Below are positions 22,875 through 31,070 of a stretch of DNA of 45,437 bases, piece by piece (within the stretch, counting starts at the first letter, position 1; each line of letters begins with the position of its first letter). This DNA is from Vulcanimicrobiota bacterium (GTDB taxonomy: Bacteria; Vulcanimicrobiota; Vulcanimicrobiia; Vulcanimicrobiales; Vulcanimicrobiaceae). The notes beneath the pieces were generated by a model. That model was not told the origin of the DNA. It saw nothing but the letters and a program-made list of their open reading frames with translations, and searched no databases. The DNA is taken from positions 1 to 45,437 of the forward strand of contig JAFANA010000027.1 of assembly GCA_019232905.1 (NCBI GenBank). Direction: 5' to 3'. The translations under genes were made by a program, and so were the position numbers.

Positions 22875-23657
22875 CTACGGCCCTTTCTCTTCGTACGAAC
22901 CTTGACTCGTGGATAGATTGCCGCGAAGTAATACGATATCCACGCGCCGGTTCTGCTGGCGCTCTGCATCCGTGGCGTTCTTATTACGCGGCCGGAACTC
23001 TCCATAGCCGGTCGCGGATATGCGTCGTGCGTTGATGCCGTCATTCTCGACCATACGTCGAGCGACGCCGACAGCGCGCGCCGCCGACAATTCCCAATTG
23101 GTCGGGAATTGCGACGTCGAGATCGGAACGTTATCCGTGTTCCCCTCGATTGCGATTTCGTTGCCGTTTCGCCTCAGGAACGGAGCTATCCCGTCGATAA
23201 TTTTCTGCGTTTGCGGACGCAATTGCGCACTGCCGCTATCGTAGTACGACTTATCGGAGAGCAGTGTGATGACGAGTCCGCGCGCTTCGGCATGAACTTG
23301 TACTTGGTTCTCGAGCCGATTCTGCTTCACGTACTTTTCGAGTTCTTTTTGAATCGCCGGAATGCTCGAGCTTGCTTCGAACGATTGCTCGCCGTTCGCG
23401 CCGCCGCTCGGCGGCTGGTTGACGGACCAGACGTTGTTGAATCCGCCGGAAACCGATTTGGCGAACGACTGGACTTTGACGCGGCTGATCGTCGACATTG
23501 CGAAGAGGATAATGAAGAGCGCGAGCATGAGCGTGATCATGTCGGCGTAGGTCAGCAGCCAGCGCATCATGCCGGCCGTCTCGAGCTTTTCTTCCGACTT
23601 CTTCTTTCGAAGATTCGACTCGGCTGCGCGAGCGGCGGCTTTGATCGGTTGAGCCAT
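22875..23657 (-). CDS. motB: Flagellar stator protein MotB
   Basis: 260 residues. A basic N-terminus precedes a single TM helix with the proton-carrying Asp39 in LLTYADMITLMLALFIILFAMS. A periplasmic linker and plug follow, then an OmpA-type peptidoglycan-binding domain (IAIEGNTDNVPIST, NWELSAARAVGVARRMVENDG, NRRVDIVLL). It anchors the stator to the cell wall. Found 11 bp after motA. Confidence 0.97.
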   Translation of the reverse strand: MAQPIKAAARAAESNLRKKKSEEKLETAGMMRWLLTYADMITLMLALFIILFAMSTISRVKVQSFAKSVSGGFNNVWSVNQPPSGGANGEQSFEASSSIPAIQKELEKYVKQNRLENQVQVHAEARGLVITLLSDKSYYDSGSAQLRPQTQKIIDGIAPFLRRNGNEIAIEGNTDNVPISTSQFPTNWELSAARAVGVARRMVENDGINARRISATGYGEFRPRNKNATDAERQQNRRVDIVLLRGNLSTSQGSYEEKGP

Positions 23658-23668
23658 GAATGCTTACG

Positions 23669-24511
23669 CTATGCCGACGACGCCGAGTAGCCGGCTTCGC
23701 CCGCCATTGCGCCGCCTTCTTCGATGTCGGTCTCGCGCTCTTTGGGATCGAGGAATGCGAGCAGCTTCTCTTCGAGCAGACGCGGATTGTCGCCGGCTTG
23801 AATGGCGAGAATGCCTTCGATCATGATCTCGCGCATCAGCAGCATCTGTCCGTTGCGTTCTTTGATTTTGGTGCCGATCGGCAGCCACAGCAAGTTTGCG
23901 AACATGATGCCGAAGAATGTCGCGACGAATGCCACCGCGGTCTCGGTACCGATCGATCCGGCGATGTTCGTGCTTTGACTTGCTTCACCGAGGCTCTTCA
24001 ACATGCCGATGAGGCCGAGAACCGTACCGATGATGCCGAGCGTCGGCGAGTAGCCGCCGAGGTTCATGAAGACCTGTTCGGCCTTCGCGCCTTGTTCTTG
24101 CGCGTTGGAAACTTCAGTCTCCAAGACTTTGCGGATGATTTCCGTGTCGCGTCCGTCGATGACGAGCTGAATGCCCTTACGCATGAAATCGTCGTCGAGT
24201 GCGGCAGCCTCGTTCTCAAGTGCGAGAAGGCCTTCACGGCGCGCCTTTTCGGCAAAAGAGACGAGCGTCGCAATAATATCGCGCTCGTGATAATTCACTT
24301 CAGAGAACGCGGTACGCAAACCGCCGACGAAACCTTTGACGAAAGTGCGCATCGGAAACGACGTCAGCGTCGCGCCGATCGAGCCGCCGAGGATTAGGAC
24401 GAAGGCGTCCCACCGTCCGAAAAAGATACGCGGATCAATGCCGCCTACCCAGCCCGCCAAAAAGATCGCACCGAACCCAATAAGAAGTCCGATGATCGTC
24501 GCAAAGTCCAA
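23669..24511 (-). CDS. motA: Flagellar stator protein MotA
   Basis: 280 residues, four TM helices. Signatures are GGYSPTLGIIGTVLGLIGML and FANLLWLPIGTKIKERN, with the cytoplasmic charged segment between helices 2 and 3 that pushes on FliG. MotA surrounds MotB to form the ion-driven stator. A C-terminal Glu/Gly/Ala tail is slightly longer than usual. The residues do not by themselves settle H+ versus Na+ drive. Confidence 0.97.
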   Translation of the reverse strand: MDFATIIGLLIGFGAIFLAGWVGGIDPRIFFGRWDAFVLILGGSIGATLTSFPMRTFVKGFVGGLRTAFSEVNYHERDIIATLVSFAEKARREGLLALENEAAALDDDFMRKGIQLVIDGRDTEIIRKVLETEVSNAQEQGAKAEQVFMNLGGYSPTLGIIGTVLGLIGMLKSLGEASQSTNIAGSIGTETAVAFVATFFGIMFANLLWLPIGTKIKERNGQMLLMREIMIEGILAIQAGDNPRLLEEKLLAFLDPKERETDIEEGGAMAGEAGYSASSA

Positions 24512-24594
24512 GATCGCTCTCCGCTAAAGCTCGCGTCTTATCCGGGTATCGGCCAGGGCAGCAGCTTTATCAAGCTACAGTAAGGCTGCGCTTG

Positions 24595-24795
24595 CTAGAC
24601 CCCTCCCCGCTCGGGTGCGTGAATGCGTCGTTTGAACTCGATAATCTTGGCTTGCACGTCGGCCATGCGGTCGCGGACGACGAGGCGGTTCCCCGATGTC
24701 AGGGTGACGACCGTGTCCGGGGTTTCTTCTATTTGTTCGATCAGGTCCGAATTGACCATGACCGGCTGGCCGTTGAGCCGGGTGAGCGCTATCAC
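24595..24795 (-). CDS. flbD: FlbD-family flagellar protein
   Basis: 66 residues. Strong match in form to the small FlbD/SwrD family: MIALTRLNGQPVMVNSDLIEQIEETPDTVVTLTSG. In Bacillus this protein (SwrD) raises motor torque through the stator, which fits its place between flgE and motA. It starts with GTG behind AGAGGT. A hairpin separates it from flgE. Confidence 0.95.
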   Translation of the reverse strand: MIALTRLNGQPVMVNSDLIEQIEETPDTVVTLTSGNRLVVRDRMADVQAKIIEFKRRIHAPERGGV

Positions 24796-24817
24796 AGGTT
24801 ACCTCTTGGAAGCTAAA

Positions 24818-24845
24818 GGGGCGGCAGGTGCTGGTCTGCCGCCCC
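24818..24845 (-). terminator. Stem-loop after the hook gene
   Basis: GGGGCGGCA (24818-24826) pairs perfectly with TGCCGCCCC (24837-24845). Read on the minus strand it is followed by only TTT. It lies between flgE and flbD, so it may act as a partial terminator or as a 3' stabiliser that raises hook mRNA over the stator and switch genes. Confidence 0.55.
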
Positions 24846-24892
24846 AAAGTCCGTTCCCTTCCGTGGTTACGGGGACTATTTATTGCGCGCTA

Positions 24893-26719
24893 CTAATTCT
24901 CTGAAGCGCGCAGGTTTACGAGGGTGATCAGATTCTGGTCGGCCGTCGTGATGCCGCGCGAGTTCGCTTCGAACGCGCGTTGTGCAACGATGAGCTTCGT
25001 GAACTGATCGCCGAGGTTGACGTTGGATTGCTCGAGTGCGCCGTCGACGATCGAACCATATCGTCCGTTCGCGGCGGTACCGAGTTGCGCAAGTCCGGAC
25101 GCGGCGGTCGCGCCGAACTGATTGCTGCCGAGGCGCTGCAGGCCTTGTTCGTTTTGGAACGTCGCGAGTGCGAGCTGCGCGACCGTCTTCGTTTGTCCGT
25201 TCGTGAACGATCCGGTGATCGTTCCGTCTTGACCGACGGAGATATTCGAAAGGGTGCCCGCCGCGTAGCCGTTCTGCGAGACGACGCTTGCGGTGTATGA
25301 TCCCGCGAGACTGGCGTTTTGAGAGAAGTCAATCCCGATGGGCCCTGCTACCGGCGGCGGAGCGCCGACATTCGCATTGTTTTGCGTACCGGTACCCCAT
25401 GTCGTGATGGCGAGCTGGTTTCCGTCGGCGAGTGCAGGTTGACCACCAGTAGTGTGAGTGTCCGTGCTGATGACCTGGTTTACGCCGGTTACGCCCTCGA
25501 TGGAGGATGAATTGATGAACTGTCCACTTTGATCGAAGTAAGCGTAACCGATCACACCGGAACTGCCGACTGACGTTTTTGCTGCCGTGACGGCGCCGGC
25601 ATTCTGCGTTGCCGCCGTCCCGAGGGATGTGAACTGCGTTCCATCCGTGAAGCTCACGCTCACGGACCAGCGAGTCGCAGGCGTGTGAACGTTCCCCGAA
25701 GCATCGGCGACGCCGGAGGGAAGTCCGTTGTTCGCGCCGGTGAGGTTGAAGGTTGCCGCGCCGGCAGGCAGCGGCGACGAGCCGATCGTGAATGTAGCAC
25801 CGTCGAAGGTGACCGTTTGTCCCGCGGTAGCGTTCAGCGTATTCGCGCCGCCATCCGTGATTTGCACGGTCGTCGGCGACGTCTGGGTGACCGTAACTGC
25901 TGCGGTATTCGGGGCACCTTTCGGGAACGAAATGGCGCCGTTGATGATGCCTGCGGTGCCGGCGGGCGCGCTTGCAACCGCCGCTTTCGCATTCACGGCG
26001 TCAGGCGTGTAGGTGATCGTCGCCTGGTGCGCGTTTCCGAGCGAATCGTAGATCGTCGTCGAGATGGTTTTCGACGTCGCTGTCTGCGTTCCATTAACCT
26101 GATCGAGGAACGCTTGTTGCCACTGCGTCTGATCGAGATTACCGCCCATCGACATGTCGAAGACTTGGTCGCTGGAGTTCGGTCCAACCTTGACGCCTTG
26201 GCCGGTTGCGGTGGCTTGCTCCGTCAAACCGATCGGAATATTGATATCCGCCGGCGTGCCCGTTTGCGTAATTTGGCCGCTCGAATTTGCCATGTAGCCT
26301 TGCACGGCGAGTCCCGAAGCGGGGTCATAGAGCATGCCGTTTGAGTTGAGCGAGAATGCGCCATCGCGCGTATAGGTCGGCGTGCCCGAACCGTCAGGCG
26401 GCCGAAGGACGAAGAATCCATCGCCGCTGATCATCATGTCTGTGTTGACGCCGGTCGTGTCTTCTCCGCCTTGCGCGAATTGCGTGTCGACGGTGTTGAC
26501 TTTTACGCCCAGACCGAAGTCTTGCGGATCCGTACCGCCCTGCGATTGGCTCGGTCCCGTACCGGCCTGAACCTGCTGATAGAACTGGTCGGCAAAGGTC
26601 ATGCGTTGACCTTTGAAACCAACCGTGGCCGTGTTCGCGATGTTGTTCGAGAGCATATCGATCCAGCTCTGATACGCGTTCAGGCCGCTAACCCCGATGT
26701 TCAATGCATCGAAAGCCAT
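24893..26719 (-). CDS. flgE: Flagellar hook protein FlgE
   Basis: 608 residues, on the long side for FlgE. The N-terminal rod/hook motif ALNIGVSGLNAYQSWIDMLSNNIANTATVGFKG and the C-terminal NLGDQFTKLIVAQRAFEANSRGITTADQNL form the conserved coiled-coil core. The middle (about 200-480) is Thr/Ala/Gly-rich and carries the variable surface domains. Lies in the order fliK-flgD-TIGR02530-flgE. A 98-bp gap with a hairpin precedes it. Confidence 0.95.
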   Translation of the reverse strand: MAFDALNIGVSGLNAYQSWIDMLSNNIANTATVGFKGQRMTFADQFYQQVQAGTGPSQSQGGTDPQDFGLGVKVNTVDTQFAQGGEDTTGVNTDMMISGDGFFVLRPPDGSGTPTYTRDGAFSLNSNGMLYDPASGLAVQGYMANSSGQITQTGTPADINIPIGLTEQATATGQGVKVGPNSSDQVFDMSMGGNLDQTQWQQAFLDQVNGTQTATSKTISTTIYDSLGNAHQATITYTPDAVNAKAAVASAPAGTAGIINGAISFPKGAPNTAAVTVTQTSPTTVQITDGGANTLNATAGQTVTFDGATFTIGSSPLPAGAATFNLTGANNGLPSGVADASGNVHTPATRWSVSVSFTDGTQFTSLGTAATQNAGAVTAAKTSVGSSGVIGYAYFDQSGQFINSSSIEGVTGVNQVISTDTHTTGGQPALADGNQLAITTWGTGTQNNANVGAPPPVAGPIGIDFSQNASLAGSYTASVVSQNGYAAGTLSNISVGQDGTITGSFTNGQTKTVAQLALATFQNEQGLQRLGSNQFGATAASGLAQLGTAANGRYGSIVDGALEQSNVNLGDQFTKLIVAQRAFEANSRGITTADQNLITLVNLRASEN

Positions 26720-26770
26720 GTATTGACCTCACATGTAGATCCGCAGCGCTTCAATCCATCCGCGCCGCGG

Positions 26771-26798
26771 CCGAGGCTCCGCATGCGGTCCGCCTCGG
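26771..26798. other. Hairpin in the leader of flgE
   Basis: CCGAGGC (26771-26777) pairs with GCCTCGG (26792-26798), enclosing the self-complementary CCGCATGCGG. No T run follows on either strand, so it is not a standard terminator. It may be a 5' stabilising or processing site for hook mRNA. Confidence 0.4.
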
Positions 26799-26817
26799 GT
26801 AGTAATAGTAAGTTGTC

Positions 26818-27249
26818 TTAGATAATCGCCGCCGAATCGATGTTCGTGAAGACGTTCTCTTTCATCGAATCCGAATCGACTGCGGTGATTACGGTGCGGT
26901 TCTTGATGCTCACGACCATCGCGACGTCGCGAACGATGAAGAGCGAATTTTTCGCTCCTTTCGCCGCGGCTTTATCCGCCATCGCATTCATCCGCGTCAC
27001 GTCGTCGGACGTAAGGCTGATGTTGCGCGATTGCAGACGCTGCATGGCGTGCGCCGAGAACTTAAGCGGTTCCGTTCCGCTCGTGCCGGTCGACGTTGCC
27101 GGTTGAGTCGCCGTGGCAGCATCGAGAACCGAACGGAAACTGGTTGTTCCAGTAGGCGGAATATCGACCGGGCGTCCAACCGGACGCGGTCCAGGGCCCG
27201 GGATCACCGTCCCGGATTGGTTTATGCGATTGATCTCGTTGTTGTCCAT
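26818..27249 (-). CDS. TIGR02530-type flagellar operon protein
   Basis: 143 residues. The N-terminal half is Pro/Thr-rich. The C-terminal half KFSAHAMQRLQSRNISLTSDDVTRMNAMADKAAAKGAKNSLFIVRDVAMVVSIKNRTVITAVD is the signature of the small protein encoded between flgD and flgE in Gram-positive-like flagellar operons (TIGR02530). Its exact job is not well established; the position suggests a role in hook assembly. Confidence 0.92.
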   Translation of the reverse strand: MDNNEINRINQSGTVIPGPGPRPVGRPVDIPPTGTTSFRSVLDAATATQPATSTGTSGTEPLKFSAHAMQRLQSRNISLTSDDVTRMNAMADKAAAKGAKNSLFIVRDVAMVVSIKNRTVITAVDSDSMKENVFTNIDSAAII

Positions 27250-27255
27250 AAGACC

Positions 27256-27819
27256 CTACAACGCGACTCTGCTCGAACTCGTCGTGCCGGTCGTCGTGCC
27301 CGTGGTCGTTCCCGATCCCGTTCCAATGCCGGTGATCTCGGAAGTCGAGAACAACAGCGCGTTGCCGCTGTTATCCGTGTACAGCTTGCCGTTGCCGTCG
27401 GTCATCGTGAAGAACGGCTGTCCGTTCTGCACTTCGACCGATTGGATCGTACCGGTGACATAGGACGAACTGCTCGAGCTCGACGATCCGCTGTTTGCTC
27501 CAACGTTCACTGTGGCTTGCTTACCGATCAGCGATGCGGCTTGCATGACGCCGAAGTTGCTTTGGAAGTTTTGAAACGACGAGGTGAGCTGCTGCTGGTA
27601 CTGCAGTTCCGACATCTGCGCGAGCTGCGTCACCGACTGGGTCGGATCTTGAGGCTGCGTCGGATCCTGGTTCTGCAATTCCGTGGTCAACAACTGAAGA
27701 AACGCATCAGGACCAAGCGACGAATTACCCGACGACGACGGCGTCGTAGTCGGAGCATTGACGCCGATCAGCGAATCGATCGGCGGCGCCGAGGTCCCAC
27801 CTACAAATGCCGAAGGCAT
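27256..27819 (-). CDS. flgD: Hook-capping protein FlgD
   Basis: 187 residues. The conserved N-terminal segment FLQLLTTELQNQDPTQPQDPTQSVTQLAQMSELQYQQ is diagnostic. The C-terminal domain is short, with a Ser-rich tract and a Thr/Gly tail. FlgD caps the growing hook and is discarded later. Lies 14 bp after fliK. Confidence 0.95.
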   Translation of the reverse strand: MPSAFVGGTSAPPIDSLIGVNAPTTTPSSSGNSSLGPDAFLQLLTTELQNQDPTQPQDPTQSVTQLAQMSELQYQQQLTSSFQNFQSNFGVMQAASLIGKQATVNVGANSGSSSSSSSSYVTGTIQSVEVQNGQPFFTMTDGNGKLYTDNSGNALLFSTSEITGIGTGSGTTTGTTTGTTSSSRVAL

Positions 27820-27833
27820 ATGTTTCCTCTTTC

Positions 27834-29405
27834 TTATGCCAAGTAGTTGAATAGCGCCAAACTCGAGCCGTCGAGAATCGATGGACCGAGTGCGGCGAGT
27901 GCCGGCGTTTCGGATTCCGATGCACCGGACAGTTCGTGCACGGTGTAGCGGCGGCCGAAGCCCGCCGTGCGATCGTTATTCTGCCGATCGCGTCCCGCAT
28001 TGCCGCCCGAGACGTCGACGGAGAAGCCCGAAAGCGTCAAGCCGGCGTCGGCGAGTGAACGTGCGAGTTGCTGGTGATTGGACATCAACGTATTGCGCAC
28101 GTCGGCGTTGGCAGCGACGACGTTCGCCGAGATCTGCGATCCCGTTACGGTGATCTTCATGGTCACGTCGCCAAGGTTCTCGGGTTGCAAATGCAGTTGA
28201 ATGACCGAGGAGCCTTGCGCGTCCGTGCGCATCACCATGCTTTTGACCAGTTGTTCGATGACGGCGTTCGCGTCGACGGGGGTTTGCGATGCACCCGCGG
28301 AGGTTTGAGCCGCGGATTGCGCCGTACCCGAGAGCGAGAACGCCGGTGCAGCGAGCGTATTCGTCAACGACGAGTCGTGGTTCAAAAGCTGCGACTGCTG
28401 GGATTGTTGATCGGACGATTGCCCCGTTTGACCGCCGCTCGTGAACGATCCGCCCGATGACGCCAGCTTGGCGTTCGAGACGATGTTCGCGAGTGCGGAT
28501 TCGAATCGCGCAGCGAGTGCGGATGGTGTTTGCGCTGTGTTGCTTGCAGCGCCGTTAGGAGCGCCGGCAACGGCGGCATTGCCGTTGATCTTCGCATCCA
28601 CGCCGGCCGCGCGCACGAGCATGCGTGCGAGAAGGTCGGGTGCGTTGGCCATCGTGATGGCCGTTTGCGGTGGTGCGAAACCGGCGGATTGCGGAACGAA
28701 CGCACCGGCGTTCTCGCCGTCGCGCGGTGTTGAAACCGGCGAAGACGATTGGGCGACCGATGCGGACGGTGCTTGCGCAGCCGCAAGAGCGCTTGACAGT
28801 AACGATTGCACGAGCGAAGAGACGCCGAGCGTTGTCGTGCTCGCCGTTGTCTTTGCCGGTGCTTGGGCCGGGATGTCTTTCGCCGATTTGGCGTCCAAGA
28901 TGGTTCCCGCGATGTCGTTCTGCTGCCCAGAGCTTTCCGCTGTATCCCTCGCTAGCGATTCGATCAGTCCTTGTAATCGCGTTGCGAGGGCATTGACTTG
29001 TTGGTCAGGCGTTCCCGGTGGCGCGTTACTCGGCGGAGCGAGTGCGTTTGCGATCGATGAGGTGATCGACGATCGTATTCGATCGAGATCGCTTTGCGGA
29101 AGTTTTCCGCTCAACTGTTGCTGCACGGAATTGCCGACGCTCTGCGAGATGCGATCGATGATCGACGATAGGGGCGTTCCGTTCTGCACCATGGCCGTAA
29201 GCTGCGCGAGCAGACTTTGCGAACCGGTCGTTGCGGCGTTACCGCTCGCACAGGAGGTCAATCCGGCGAGAAGGTTCGAAAACGCGACGCCGTTTGTGGC
29301 CATCGCTCCGGAAAGCGAAAACCAGTCGAGCCCGCTTTTCAGCGCAATTCCGATACGCGCCGGCTGATTAGCCGCAGACGGAACAATCGAATGTAGAGAA
29401 GTCAC
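27834..29405 (-). CDS. fliK: Flagellar hook-length control protein FliK
   Basis: 523 residues from the GTG at 29405, chosen because AAAGGGGGTGA lies just upstream at good spacing; an ATG at 29303 is an alternative. The N-terminal two-thirds is an Ala/Ser/Gln-rich ruler. The C-terminal SVIQLHLQPENLGDVTMKITVTGSQISANVVAANADVRNTLMSNHQQLARSLADAGL is the FliK switch domain that acts on FlhB. It is the first flagellar gene after the aromatic-amino-acid cassette, 73 bp beyond the DAHP synthase stop. Confidence 0.9.
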   Translation of the reverse strand: MTSLHSIVPSAANQPARIGIALKSGLDWFSLSGAMATNGVAFSNLLAGLTSCASGNAATTGSQSLLAQLTAMVQNGTPLSSIIDRISQSVGNSVQQQLSGKLPQSDLDRIRSSITSSIANALAPPSNAPPGTPDQQVNALATRLQGLIESLARDTAESSGQQNDIAGTILDAKSAKDIPAQAPAKTTASTTTLGVSSLVQSLLSSALAAAQAPSASVAQSSSPVSTPRDGENAGAFVPQSAGFAPPQTAITMANAPDLLARMLVRAAGVDAKINGNAAVAGAPNGAASNTAQTPSALAARFESALANIVSNAKLASSGGSFTSGGQTGQSSDQQSQQSQLLNHDSSLTNTLAAPAFSLSGTAQSAAQTSAGASQTPVDANAVIEQLVKSMVMRTDAQGSSVIQLHLQPENLGDVTMKITVTGSQISANVVAANADVRNTLMSNHQQLARSLADAGLTLSGFSVDVSGGNAGRDRQNNDRTAGFGRRYTVHELSGASESETPALAALGPSILDGSSLALFNYLA

Positions 29406-29448
29406 TCTTCTTTTCTCACCCCCTTTCTCGAGGAGAATCTCTATCGGA

Positions 29449-29466
29449 GCCCACGCGTACGTGGGC
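29449..29466. other. Hairpin between DAHP synthase and fliK
   Basis: GCCCACG (29449-29455) pairs perfectly with CGTGGGC (29460-29466) around a 4-base loop. No T run on the minus strand follows, so termination is not supported; read-through into fliK seems possible. Confidence 0.4.
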
Positions 29467-29478
29467 CCTCGCCTTCTT

Positions 29479-30294
29479 TCATCGGCCCGCCAAGCTGGCG
29501 ACCTTAGACGGAGCGAGCGCGCCAAGACGGCACATGAGGTCGGCGAAGGTCTCGAGGTCGAGAGCCTGTTCGGCGTCGGAACGCGAGCGGGCGGGTTCCG
29601 GGTGGATCTCGATCATGGCGCCGTCGAGACCGGCGGCCGCGGCTGCGAGGACGAGCGGCGGAATCAGGCTTCGCCGGCCGGTGGCGTGGCTGGGGTCGAC
29701 GATGACCGGGAGATGTGTCAGTTCCTTGAGGCGCAGGGCACCTGCGAGATCGAAAACGTTGCGCGTCTGCGGATCGAACCCGCGGATGCCCCGCTCGCAG
29801 AGGACGACGTTGGCATTACCTTCGAGGAGCGCGTACTCTGCGGCGTAGAGCACCTCGTCGAGCGTCGCCGCCGGACCGCGCTTGAGCAAGATCGGTAAAC
29901 CGGTGCGCGCGGCAGCCTTCACGAGCGTGAAATTTTGCATGTTACGCGCACCGATCTGAATCATCGAGACATGTTGCGCGAGCACTGGTAACTGCTCCGC
30001 ATCGAGTGCTTCCACCACTGTAGGTAAGCGATGATGGCGCGACGCGCGCGCGATCAGCTCGACGCCGGTATCGCCGAGCCCCTGAAACGAGTACGGTGAC
30101 GTGCGCGGTTTGTAGGCGCCGCCGCGCAAGATTGCCCCGCCGTGCGCATTCACGGCGCGCGCGACGGTTTCGATTTGAATGTCGTCTTCGATTGCGCACG
30201 GTCCGGCCATGACCACAAAGCCGTTGCCGATCCTTACGCCACCGACGTCCACGATCGTATCTCCGCTCGATCCACGCCGTGCCAACTCGTACAT
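29479..30294 (-). CDS. aroF: 3-deoxy-7-phosphoheptulonate (DAHP) synthase
   Basis: 271 residues. First enzyme of the shikimate pathway: phosphoenolpyruvate plus erythrose 4-phosphate to DAHP. It is of the small type I-beta / KDO8P-synthase-like form without a fused regulatory domain. Motifs: VMAGPCAIED, GGAYKPRTSPYSFQGLG, IQIGARNMQNF, LLKRG, PVIVDPSHATG, EIHPEP. GGGAGCAAAGGG precedes the ATG. A leader peptide with three Trp codons and a terminator directly upstream indicate control by tryptophan supply. Lacking a fused allosteric domain, transcription attenuation may be its main control. The symbol is functional; subtype naming is not firm. Confidence 0.95.
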   Translation of the reverse strand: MYELARRGSSGDTIVDVGGVRIGNGFVVMAGPCAIEDDIQIETVARAVNAHGGAILRGGAYKPRTSPYSFQGLGDTGVELIARASRHHRLPTVVEALDAEQLPVLAQHVSMIQIGARNMQNFTLVKAAARTGLPILLKRGPAATLDEVLYAAEYALLEGNANVVLCERGIRGFDPQTRNVFDLAGALRLKELTHLPVIVDPSHATGRRSLIPPLVLAAAAAGLDGAMIEIHPEPARSRSDAEQALDLETFADLMCRLGALAPSKVASLAGR

Positions 30295-30315
30295 AACCCT
30301 TTGCTCCCCAACAGA

Positions 30316-30355
30316 TCACAAAAATTAAAGGCCGCCCGGTGATCCGGGCGGCCTT
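30316..30355 (-). terminator. Intrinsic terminator/attenuator in front of DAHP synthase
   Basis: On the minus strand AAGGCCGCCCGG (30355-30344) and CCGGGCGGCCTT (30339-30328) form a perfect 12-bp stem with a 4-base loop, followed by TTTAATTTTTGT. It ends about 22 bp before the DAHP synthase ATG and follows the Trp leader peptide, the layout of a transcription attenuator. The Trp-codon segment itself contains GGTGGCC, which could pair with GGCCGCC in the stem; the exact alternative fold is not settled. Confidence 0.88.
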
Positions 30356-30377
30356 GTCGATTCCCTAACTACTCGCG

Positions 30378-30470
30378 CTAGTTGCGATACGACGACAATG
30401 GCACACACGCCTCACCGGAAATACTTTCGGTCAGCGGCCACCACCACGCAACGAATTTCGCCGTCGTCAT
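30378..30470 (-). CDS. trpL: Tryptophan leader peptide (TrpL-type) with three consecutive Trp codons
   Basis: A 30-codon frame, ATG at 30470, beginning MTTAKFVAWWWPLTES and ending in TAG at 30378. Three adjacent TGG codons (30446-30438) lie upstream of a terminator and a tryptophan-pathway gene. That is the classic ribosome-stalling attenuator: low charged tRNA-Trp stalls the ribosome and changes the downstream fold. No clear ribosome site is visible before the ATG, which lowers confidence slightly. A second short frame in another register starts on the trpG stop but lacks Trp codons. Confidence 0.78.
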   Translation of the reverse strand: MTTAKFVAWWWPLTESISGEACVPLSSYRN

Positions 30471-30491
30471 CGTTGGGGGAGCGTAGCACGC

Positions 30492-31070
30492 TCATGGGAG
30501 CGTGTCAAGAAAGTTTCGCACGATCTGCGCGCCGTGCTCGCTTAGCACCGACTCCGGGTGGAACTGTACTGCGCTGACGGGTTTCGAGCGGTGCGCGATG
30601 CCCTGAACCACGCCGTCGCTGCTCCGCGCGGTCACGCGCAGTTCCTCGGGAAGCGACGATTCGTCCACGCAGAGCGAATGGTAGCGCGTGGCAACAAAGG
30701 GTGACGGAAGTCCCGAAAAAATCCCGCTCGCATCGTGTTCGATCTCGCTCGTCTTTCCGTGCATCTGCGCCGGCGCGTGGGTGACGCGTCCGCCCAGGGC
30801 CTCGCCGATTGACTGCAGTCCGAGACATACGCCGAACACCGGCATTCCGCGGTCGATCGCCGCCTGCAACACACGCATCATCTGCGGTTGCTGCGACGGG
30901 TTCCCGGGCCCGGGACCGACGACGAGCGCTTTGTACTCATCGAGCAATTCCGGCACGAGACGTTCGTCGTCATTAAGAAGCACGTCCGGTGAGACGCCTT
31001 GCGACGCGAGCAAATGCACCACGTTATACGTGAAGCTGTCGTAGTTATCGATAAATAGGATGGCCGGCAT
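30492..31070 (-). CDS. trpG: Anthranilate/aminodeoxychorismate synthase glutamine amidotransferase
   Basis: 192 residues. Class I glutamine amidotransferase that releases ammonia for the chorismate-using subunit. IDNYDSFTYN is the family start; the catalytic triad is Cys82 in VFGVCLGLQSI, with His171 and Glu173 in VQFHPES. It overlaps the upstream TrpE-like gene (TAATG), so the two form one heterodimer. Proteins of this family often serve both tryptophan and folate synthesis; the partner's motifs favour anthranilate synthase. Confidence 0.95.
   Translation of the reverse strand: MPAILFIDNYDSFTYNVVHLLASQGVSPDVLLNDDERLVPELLDEYKALVVGPGPGNPSQQPQMMRVLQAAIDRGMPVFGVCLGLQSIGEALGGRVTHAPAQMHGKTSEIEHDASGIFSGLPSPFVATRYHSLCVDESSLPEELRVTARSSDGVVQGIAHRSKPVSAVQFHPESVLSEHGAQIVRNFLDTLP

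Noticed and set aside
29449-29466. Terminator between DAHP synthase and fliK
   Set aside because: The hairpin is perfect, but no T run follows on the transcribed strand.
30411-30494. Alternative leader frame starting on the trpG stop (MSVLRSPNDDDGEIR...)
   Set aside because: It has an ATGA overlap, but no Trp codons and no homology. The overlapping frame with three Trp codons explains the attenuator better.
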